A DNA stretch of 5,753 nt. Source: Candidatus Omnitrophota bacterium. GTDB taxonomy: Bacteria > Omnitrophota > Gorgyraeia > 2-01-FULL-45-10. The stretch is taken from contig JAUYDB010000255.1 of the NCBI GenBank assembly GCA_030691985.1, positions 1 to 5,753 on the forward strand, in the 5' to 3' direction. Within the stretch, counting starts at the first letter, position 1. The number at the start of each line of letters is the position of its first letter. A model generated the notes under the pieces. It saw only the letters and a program-made list of their open reading frames with translations, was not told the DNA's origin and ran no database searches. Shown here piece by piece: positions 1-5,600 of the stretch. The position numbers and the translations under genes are program-made.

Positions 1-442
1 TGCGGCCGAGGATGCCGGAATCTATCACTTTTTTGGCCGCCTGGTGGACCGGGTCGAATCTCTGGGTCTGCTCGACCATAAGGTATACACCGTTCTTTTT
101 GGCGGCCTTTATCATATTCTCGGCGGCCTTGACGGTTATGGTTATCGGTTTCTCTACGAGTATATGCTTTTTGTTTCGAGCCGCGGCGACGGCCATCTCT
201 TCGTGCAGATAGTTGGGCGTATCGACAAAAATGGCGTCGATATCCTTTCTCGCGGCTACCTTCTTCCAGTCCTTTTCGATATCAACGCCATGCAGCTCAT
301 GCTTATCCCTGAGCGCCTTTGCCTTCAACTCAATTATATCACATAATACCTTTATCTGGACTTTATGCTGATAATTAATCAGATTAGGCAAGCTTGCCCG
401 TTCGGCTATCTTTCCGCAGCCGATCACTCCCACTCTTACCAC
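1..442 (-). CDS. Gfo/Idh/MocA family oxidoreductase, N-terminal part (cut by left edge)
   Basis: The 147 visible residues form the NAD(P)-binding Rossmann domain of a Gfo/Idh/MocA oxidoreductase; this family oxidises or reduces sugars, inositols and nucleotide sugars in the cytoplasm. Visible landmarks are the dinucleotide-binding loop VGVIGCGKIAE (residues 4-14), the TPNYLH segment (75-80), the family hallmark EKP (97-99) whose Lys normally contributes to catalysis, and QRFDP (127-131) at the start of the second domain. The C-terminal substrate domain lies outside the window, so the substrate cannot be named. I chose the GTG at 442 because AGGAGGA sits 8 bases upstream and the Rossmann strand begins four residues in; a GTG at 433 would be too close to the glycine loop. 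The gene lies downstream of a second, complete member of the same family, about 200 bases away in the same direction, suggesting a shared pathway. Family assignment is firm; the specific reaction is unknown. Confidence 0.93.
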   Translation of the reverse strand, partial: MVRVGVIGCGKIAERASLPNLINYQHKVQIKVLCDIIELKAKALRDKHELHGVDIEKDWKKVAARKDIDAIFVDTPNYLHEEMAVAAARNKKHILVEKPITITVKAAENMIKAAKKNGVYLMVEQTQRFDPVHQAAKKVIDSGILGR

Positions 443-450
443 GATTCGTA

Positions 451-457
451 TCCTCCT
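451..457 (-). promoter_or_regulatory. Shine-Dalgarno site for the GTG start at 442
   Basis: AGGAGGA on the minus strand lies 8 bases before the GTG at 442. It is a near-perfect ribosome-binding site and is the main reason for choosing a GTG start here, since there is no ATG at the correct N-terminus. Confidence 0.8.
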
Positions 458-490
458 GTTTTTGCTCAAAGTTTAGGATATTGGATAACC

Positions 491-576
491 GTCATTGCGA
501 GGCCGCGAAGCGGCCGAAGCAATCTAAACTATAGACTTTAGATTGCTTCGTCGCCCTTCGGGCTCCTCGCAATGAC
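491..576. repeat. 86-bp compound palindrome of the GTCATTGCGAGG type (REP/MITE-like)
   Basis: The ends are perfect 12-bp inverted repeats, GTCATTGCGAGG (491-502) and CCTCGCAATGAC (565-576). A second perfect 13-bp pair, GAAGCAATCTAAA (516-528) and TTTAGATTGCTTC (537-549), closes around a short centre containing CTATAG. Between the outer and inner arms each side has its own small hairpin: CCGC-GAA-GCGG (503-513) on the left and GCCC-TTC-GGGC (553-563) on the right. The two differ in sequence but both pair, so a single strand could fold into a cross or cloverleaf. From memory, repeats with GTCATTGCGAGG and GAAGCAATC cores are dispersed in many bacterial genomes; their mobility is not understood. 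It contains no ORF and lies between two oxidoreductase genes. Confidence 0.85.
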
Positions 577-598
577 AATAAAACAGTTAAAATGATAG

Positions 599-616
599 CA
601 AAAGTAATTACTTTTG
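599..616. repeat. 18-bp perfect AT-rich palindrome
   Basis: CAAAAGTAATTACTTTTG reads the same on both strands. It lies 23 bases after the stop of the oxidoreductase ending at 640 and before the compound repeat. It could be an operator-like site for a dimeric regulator, or a weak hairpin (7-bp stem, AATT loop) at the end of that transcript. It is not followed by a run of T on the minus strand, which argues against an efficient intrinsic terminator. Function unassigned. Confidence 0.4.
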
Positions 617-639
617 TAAAGGTTTAATTATTAAGCATA

Positions 640-1668
640 TCATAGATACACCCTGCCCTTTCGCCTCGACGACTCGTATATGGCCCAGACCAGCTCCTGT
701 GTCTTCAGCGCGTCTTCTCCTGTTACCGCCGGTTTTCGCTTATCGCGAAGGGCGGCGTAAAAATCGCGTATCTGGTTGAAATGGCAGTATCCCCAGTAGT
801 CTCTCACGCCGTCGCCGTAATCGATAAATTCGTTCTTTTTGGGTTCGGCCTTCTCTTTCTTCCCGTTATTATATCCTATATAAGAGGAATCCTTTATTAT
901 GCGAACTTTCGCGTTCTGGCAATCTATGTCTATCACAGGGTCGTCATCAAATGAATAGCAATTTATCAGATAGAAGCATACATAAAAGCCGTTTTTGAAC
1001 TTTATGACGCCTTCGGCCGAGTCCTCGACATCTATGAAGGAATGCATCCTGTTGGAGCAATTCGCCTCAACATAATCGACCGGAGAGGGAACCAGCCACC
1101 TCAATATATCAAGATAATGGATCGCCTGGTCAATAACGACGCCGCCGCCCTCTTTGTCGAGCCTTCCTTTCCAGCCGCTCGATTTGTAGTAACTGTCCGG
1201 CTTGTGATAAGTCAGGACGAGTTTTGCGGCCCTGAGCCTGCCGAGACTGCCGTCTTCTATCCTCTTCTTAACCAATTGCGAGCCGGGATTGAATCTATTC
1301 TGGAAGATCACGCTTAACGCGACTGTGTTTTTTCTCGCCGCGCTTATCTCTTTCGCGGCTTCCGCCGGATTTAATCCCATCGGTTTTTCGGTAAGGATAT
1401 TTATCTTTCTTTTCGCGGCCTCTATTATCATAGGCTTATGAAGATAGTGGGGAGTACAGATATGGACAGCGCCAAGTCCCTCCATGTTTAACATTTTAAT
1501 ATAATCTGTATAATAATTACATTCATACTGCCCGGCCGCGGCCCTGGCCCTGTCTTCCTTAACATCGCAGACAGAGACAATCCTTACTCCCTTAACGTTC
1601 TTAAGGGACCGGGCATGCATCGGAAATATCGTGCCGCAGCCAATTACGCCTATTCTAAATTTTTCCAT
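640..1668 (-). CDS. Gfo/Idh/MocA family NAD(P)-dependent sugar oxidoreductase
   Basis: A complete 342-residue protein, normal for the family. The N-terminal Rossmann domain opens with RIGVIGCGTIFPMH (residues 5-18), followed by CTPHYLH (71-77), the hallmark EKP (94-96) and QNRFNP (123-128). The C-terminal substrate domain has GGGVVIDQAIHYLDILRWL (174-192), in which Asp180 and His184 occupy the usual catalytic D-x(3)-H positions. The QNRFNP and IHYLD motifs recall WlbA-like UDP-sugar 3-dehydrogenases, but inositol or other sugar dehydrogenases remain possible; I do not assign a substrate. The ATG at 1668 was chosen because the Rossmann strand begins immediately after it; a TTG at 1713 in the same frame would overlap the RAYT gene and add a tail unlike the family. 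No clear Shine-Dalgarno precedes the ATG. The gene begins 25 bases after the RAYT stop and may be transcribed through it. A second family member follows downstream. Confidence 0.93.
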   Translation of the reverse strand: MEKFRIGVIGCGTIFPMHARSLKNVKGVRIVSVCDVKEDRARAAAGQYECNYYTDYIKMLNMEGLGAVHICTPHYLHKPMIIEAAKRKINILTEKPMGLNPAEAAKEISAARKNTVALSVIFQNRFNPGSQLVKKRIEDGSLGRLRAAKLVLTYHKPDSYYKSSGWKGRLDKEGGGVVIDQAIHYLDILRWLVPSPVDYVEANCSNRMHSFIDVEDSAEGVIKFKNGFYVCFYLINCYSFDDDPVIDIDCQNAKVRIIKDSSYIGYNNGKKEKAEPKKNEFIDYGDGVRDYWGYCHFNQIRDFYAALRDKRKPAVTGEDALKTQELVWAIYESSRRKGRVYL

Positions 1669-1693
1669 ATAGCTGTTTACAGTATCATAATGC

Positions 1694-2374
1694 TTATTTG
1701 CCGTCAAGCACAAAAGGGGTCTGACCCCTCTTCTGAAACTTTTTTATAAAGTCGATTGAAGCCAAGAACCGTTTTTGTACTATATTAGCATTTAACCAGT
1801 CTTCTCCGCTGCGTATTTTATCAATACCGGATTCCACAAAGTTCTTATACCCATCCACGGCTTCTTCCCTATGCAATCCGTCGTTAAAATAATTTAATAT
1901 TAAATCGGTATCGACTAAAATATCCCTTCTGTCTCCCAGATATACGCCATAACTAGTCCACTGGTATTCGTTTGGTAAATTTACATAACCGGTTTTTACG
2001 GGATTAAGGTGTACGTATCGCGACAGATTCAGAAGATACGCGTCTTTTTCAACCAATATACTTTTAAATCTTCCTTGAAATAGATGCCCTACCCGGCTAT
2101 ATTTCTTATTGAAAAAAATGGCGTAATAACCTTCTATTAACTGCATAATTTTAGAAATGCCCGTGGCGTTTGGCGTTTCGATGGTCATGTGAAAGTGGTT
2201 ATTCATCAACGCGTAACAATATAAGATATAACCAAATTCTTCTTTGACATCGCGGCAAAGCTTCAAAAAATGCCTCTTGTCCGCATCTTCAATAAATATA
2301 TCCTTTTTATCATTGCCCCTCTGCATCACATGATATAACGCGCCAGAATAACATATCCTATTCACTCTTGGCAT
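1694..2374 (-). CDS. REP-associated tyrosine transposase (RAYT, Y1_Tnp / IS200-like HUH family)
   Basis: A 226-residue single-strand DNA endonuclease/transposase of the Y1 HUH class. RAYTs are usually single-copy genes linked to REP palindromes, which they bind and cleave. The family pattern is complete: YHVMQRGNDKKDIF (residues 14-27), MNNHFHM (57-63) with the metal-binding His60-x-His62 pair, GHLFQGRFKSI (96-106), and LSRYVHLNPVKTGY (117-130) whose Tyr120 is the likely nucleophile, then YQWTSYGVYLG (137-147). No catalytic residue is missing and there is no frameshift, so the protein could be active. ATG at 2374 has GGAAAGGAG six bases upstream. The last codons, FQKRGQTPF (213-221), are encoded by a GGGGTCAGACCCC palindrome, so the presumed substrate is part of the gene. 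Two more palindromes lie upstream. Codons are more A/T-rich (TTA, ATA, TAT) than in the neighbours, suggesting acquisition. No TnpB or accessory gene accompanies it. Confidence 0.95.
   Translation of the reverse strand: MPRVNRICYSGALYHVMQRGNDKKDIFIEDADKRHFLKLCRDVKEEFGYILYCYALMNNHFHMTIETPNATGISKIMQLIEGYYAIFFNKKYSRVGHLFQGRFKSILVEKDAYLLNLSRYVHLNPVKTGYVNLPNEYQWTSYGVYLGDRRDILVDTDLILNYFNDGLHREEAVDGYKNFVESGIDKIRSGEDWLNANIVQKRFLASIDFIKKFQKRGQTPFVLDGK
1712..1751 (-). repeat. REP unit A, overlapping the 3' end of the RAYT gene
   Basis: The core AGGGGTCTGACCCCT (1715-1729) is a perfect palindrome around one central T. On the minus strand it is preceded by CTTTATAAAAAAGTTT, and the whole 40 bases recur with a few substitutions at 2483-2522 in the same orientation. 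It encodes residues FIKKFQKRGQTPF of the transposase, which then runs on five codons to TAA. Confidence 0.85.
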
Positions 2375-2380
2375 ATTTCG

Positions 2381-2389
2381 CTCCTTTCC
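2381..2389 (-). promoter_or_regulatory. Shine-Dalgarno site of the RAYT gene
   Basis: GGAAAGGAG on the minus strand ends six bases before the ATG at 2374, a spacing that supports this start for the transposase. Confidence 0.7.
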
Positions 2390-2411
2390 ATACGAGAAGT
2401 GTTAATCCCCC

Positions 2412-2440
2412 CATATATAAAGACGCGAAAATCACCAAAA
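2412..2440 (-). promoter_or_regulatory. Possible sigma-70-like promoter for the RAYT gene
   Basis: In the AT-rich leader, TTTTGG (2440-2435) and TATATG (2417-2412) are separated by 17 bases on the minus strand, 37 bases before the ATG. Neither hexamer is close to consensus, and overlapping TATATA is an alternative -10. This is a guess from spacing and composition only. Confidence 0.25.
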
Positions 2441-2482
2441 TTGTTGCAAAATATTTTAAAAAAGTTTAATCAGATAACATTA

Positions 2483-2522
2483 AAAAGGGGTCTGACCCCT
2501 CTTGCTAAAACTTTTTATAAAG
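2483..2522 (-). repeat. REP unit B, upstream direct copy of unit A
   Basis: AGGGGTCTGACCCCT (2486-2500) followed on the plus strand by CTT, AAAACTTTTTATAAAG and no gap in length relative to unit A (36 bases from the first G of the core to the final G in both). Read on the minus strand in the RAYT frame it would encode FIKSFSKRGQTPF and then TAA, matching FIKKFQKRGQTPF at the end of the transposase. An in-frame TGA just upstream means it is not a gene. Confidence 0.8.
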
Positions 2523-2539
2523 AGGGGTCAGACCCCTTT
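2520..2539 (+). repeat. REP unit C, inverted partner of unit B
   Basis: AAGAGGGGTCAGACCCCTTT is the exact reverse complement of 2484-2503. The two 20-bp arms are separated by 16 bases, so they could pair into one long hairpin, or each 15-bp core (AGGGGTCAGACCCCT at 2523-2537) could fold alone. Paired inverted REPs of this kind resemble a BIME. Confidence 0.85.
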
Positions 2540-2572
2540 GAGATCATCCGCTTCAACATGGAACCTCGCAAG

Positions 2573-2623
2573 AAAAAATCAGCCCGGCCTTGCGCTCCAA
2601 GCGGGAAGACCGGGCTGATTTTT
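2573..2623 (-). terminator. Rho-independent terminator of the PGI-like gene
   Basis: On the minus strand a 14-bp stem (AAAAATCAGCCCGG with CCGGGCTGATTTTT) encloses a 22-base loop that can form a further CGCT-TGG-AGCG hairpin, and is followed by a run of six T. It begins five bases after the TAA at 2628. Because both arms carry A/T runs, it could also stop plus-strand transcription. It separates the large gene from the RAYT unit. Confidence 0.88.
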
Positions 2624-2627
2624 GTCC

Positions 2628-5600
2628 TTAAATCGATTTCGCCGAGACTCTGAAGAGTTTGTTCACGAGCCTCTGGTCATCCGCCTTGTTGACATCAAAC
2701 GGCACTATTCTTGGAAGCGCCTTAACAAACCAATTTATCCTGCCGTCCGCTATGAGATTTTGCGGCGGTTCCTCTCCGGTGAACAGGTTATAGGCATCGG
2801 TGAAAAGAACCCCGTTATTTGAAAGTATCGCCGCGCCCATGAGCGCCATGGCGTTAAGGTTGATGAATTTCATCTCCGTTAATACGGGCTTCTCAGACAG
2901 GTCTGCCGCAACGACACAGTAATCTTTGCCTGCCTGCCCGGCGATCTCGCCTAAGCGCGTATCTATTCCGGTGGTAAGCGCGCCGTCATCGAGCACCACA
3001 ACCTTCACGCGCTGGTTATTCACAAGGTCGCTTATCGTAGCGATAAGCTCATCCTGCGTCGAAACGCCGACGATGTTACGGTTGTTCGGAAAAGCCTCCC
3101 GAAGGCCCTGTATCATCGCCTCATACCTTCCCTTTAACATCGCTTTGGCGGTAGAATCGAGCGAGCTGTTGTCCGCCGCCTCTTCGCCCTTCGTCCCTTT
3201 CGCCACCCACGAGCTCTTTGTGATAATAACGATATCGCCGGAAGGTACTGTATTTTCCGGATATAACTGCAAGTTAGCTGCGATGCGCCTCACGCTGCTC
3301 TCGATCTCGCCCACTCTATCGCCGAGCGTAGGGGCGATCTTCCCGGCCATGCCGGGCCTCGCGGACGTCAAATCGACAAATCGTGCGGCAGGAATAGCCT
3401 CCGTGACAGGGGTTTCGCCGATTTTGGCCTTCTCGATCATCGAGCGCATCTCCTCGGCAGAGCGCCGCAACATGCCAAGATTCGCCTCCGAATCGGTCAT
3501 GCGCAGGAAAAGGCCGAGCCCTCCCTGCTCCTTCCTTAACTCGACAAGCGCCCTATAGGACGCCTCAGCGAAGTAATCGCGCACCATGTGCGGGCTCACA
3601 TCGTTCAAATACCCTTTTCCGAAACCGATCGCCTTACGTCCCGGCAGCGCGCGCTCCGGGACAAGCGATATCACAAACGGCAGATATTTCTGCGGCTGGG
3701 ACAGCACCTGCTGGAAACTTATGTGCTGGTCGCCCGTGCCCTGCATGACCCATTCTATACCTTGGCCTGACAGATGGTCCCTTAAATTATAGAACTTGCC
3801 GCCTTCAAGATAGATAAACGGCGCGAACTTGCGGCCGTTCCTATCGGCAAACTGTTTTGCTTTAAGCATAACCGCCGTAAGCTGCTCGACGTTCATAACT
3901 TTAGCGGGCATATCGGGAATGTCCGATTCGAGCCGGCCCTCTCTCGCCAATTGCCTCGTCTTTTCAAACTCGGCTTCAATCGTTCCCGGTTTTGCCGCTT
4001 CCTGTTTCTGTAATTCCTGCAGCCGTGCATCCAAAAGCTTCTTACCTAACTCAACATACGGCTGGAAGAGGTAGAGATTTTTCCGGATTATATTCGCCGC
4101 GGGATTAGCGGGGTTTTCCATATCGATATCCTCAGCCCTCTGTCTTTCGAGTATCACGGCGCGCGCGAGCAGCTCATTGCCGACTGTATGGGTCATCCCG
4201 TAGAACGTCGTGAAGAGCTCTCCGAGCGAATTAGCGAGTCTCTGCTTATCCATTCCACGCACGTCTACGGCGCCAAGATTCTCTATATTAAAAGAATCAT
4301 TAGGTATCGAAATACCGGTCAGGTTTATCACGAACCTCCCGGGATTATCGGCGTAATTCGCTTTTTGCGCTTCCCATAAGCTCTCCTTAACCGCCACTAA
4401 ATTGGCGAAGCCCTCCTGCCATATGCTCTCGTTAAAATTCTGTTCGATCGCTTTACCGAACCAGAACAACTCATCCGGCACAACGAGGGCTATGTCGGTG
4501 ATATCCTCGTCAAGGAACCTGCCGGCCATACGGACGCCGACATGCCCTCCCTCGCGGACCTTTTTTATAGCTTCGTAACGGCTCGTCCAATAGCTTCCGG
4601 CATCAAGGTTGTGGTACGCCAAAAATGTCATCATATGAAGATCCGCCGTCCATCTTCCGCCGACATTATCAAACATAGTCGTAAAGCGCGGCCTGTCTTC
4701 GCCGAGCTCGTCACCAAGTTTCGAATTGTTTATGAATGCCGCGAGGCGGCTCTCGGCGGAATTATTTACGGTTTCAAAGACCATGTTGCCGAGCACCCCG
4801 GCGAAGATATCCTTGACCTGGCCGCGGTTTATGCTCAATCCGCGTTCATTAGCTCTCCGCGCGATCAGATCGATAAGGCTGGCCGTGCCAAAACGGCCAT
4901 CTTCTACCTTAAACAGATCTCTCGTCGCCCGCTCTTTTCCGTCAATAAAATTAACCTCGTGCAGCGTATCAAAGACGCTGTCCGCGAATTCCCCGCCGTC
5001 AACGCCATCGACAACGGCGTGCTTTAACAGCACATAGAGTATCTCGCTGAATATCATCATCGTCTCGTCGGTAGAGCCCGATTTCGAGCTTGGAATTACC
5101 GCGACCTGGCCCCATGCCGCGCCAAGCCTCCGGAGAGTTTCGGCCATTGCCGATTCATAATCTTTGCCGAGCTGATATTCGCCGGTCACGATCCCGCTTT
5201 CAGCGTCAATCACCTGAAAGCTGTCGGCAATCGCCTGGAACGGCGTATGCTGCCCGCCGATGCCGGGTTTGATTATATATTTAATAGGCTTGCCGAGTCT
5301 CTCGGCGCGCTGCTTAAAGAAATCCTTCATATTCGCTACCGACGACAGGAATAGTTCTTTGCCTCCGTTTACGTAATATCCCTGATTGCCTTCGGTGTCT
5401 ATGGCGAAAGAACCGTCGACGGCCGCGCCTTGGGCTACCGCCCACATCTTCGGCCCGTTTGCCGCAAGCGCCATATGTAATTTCGAATCGATTACGGCGC
5501 CCTGTTTGCGCTCGAGATCCCGCAGGCCCATGCCTGCGAAACCGGCCTGGCTTATCGACTTTTCGATTTCATTCGGCGCGTTCGCGAAGATTGAGTACCC

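Larger units (their letters stand above)
1712..2539 (-). mobile_element. Putative REP/RAYT unit (transposase gene with flanking REP palindromes)
   Basis: The RAYT gene is bracketed by directly repeated REP units (1712-1751 and 2483-2522), with a third palindrome inverted next to the upstream copy (2520-2539). This arrangement of a RAYT with its REP sequences has been called a REPtron in enterobacteria and pseudomonads. The unit sits cleanly between the terminator of the large upstream gene and the start of the oxidoreductase at 1668. No target-site duplication could be identified, so the exact borders are inferred from the repeats. Confidence 0.6.

Noticed and set aside
44..346. Plus-strand open frame of 100 codons
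   Set aside because: Antisense to the Rossmann domain of the partial oxidoreductase, whose motifs clearly define the minus strand as coding.
491..576. tRNA-like cloverleaf
   Set aside because: The fold resembles a cross, but there is no acceptor CCA context, no T-loop GTTCGA consensus and no anticodon arm of the right size; the symmetry is that of an inverted repeat.
1669..1713. Longer N-terminus of the oxidoreductase from a TTG at 1713
   Set aside because: It would overlap the transposase gene and REP unit A and add 15 residues before the Rossmann strand, unlike family members; the ATG at 1668 fits better.
1712..2539. Complete IS200/IS605 insertion sequence or CRISPR array
   Set aside because: The transposase is of the RAYT type with no TnpB partner and the repeats are palindromic REP units, only three in number and not regularly spaced with unique spacers.
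2399..2653. Plus-strand open frame of 84 codons containing RGLTP and EGSDPF
   Set aside because: It is built from REP units B and C, the terminator and the antisense end of the PGI-like gene; the peptide motifs are just REP palindromes read in other frames, and there is no ribosome-binding site.
2926..3558. Plus-strand open frame of 210 codons
   Set aside because: Antisense to the C-terminal part of the PGI-like gene; low-complexity Ser/Pro/Ala-rich translation typical of a shadow frame.
4542..5027. Plus-strand open frame of 161 codons
   Set aside because: It is antisense to the conserved core of the PGI-like gene, matches no family I recognise and has no ribosome-binding site; it reflects the codon bias of the real gene.
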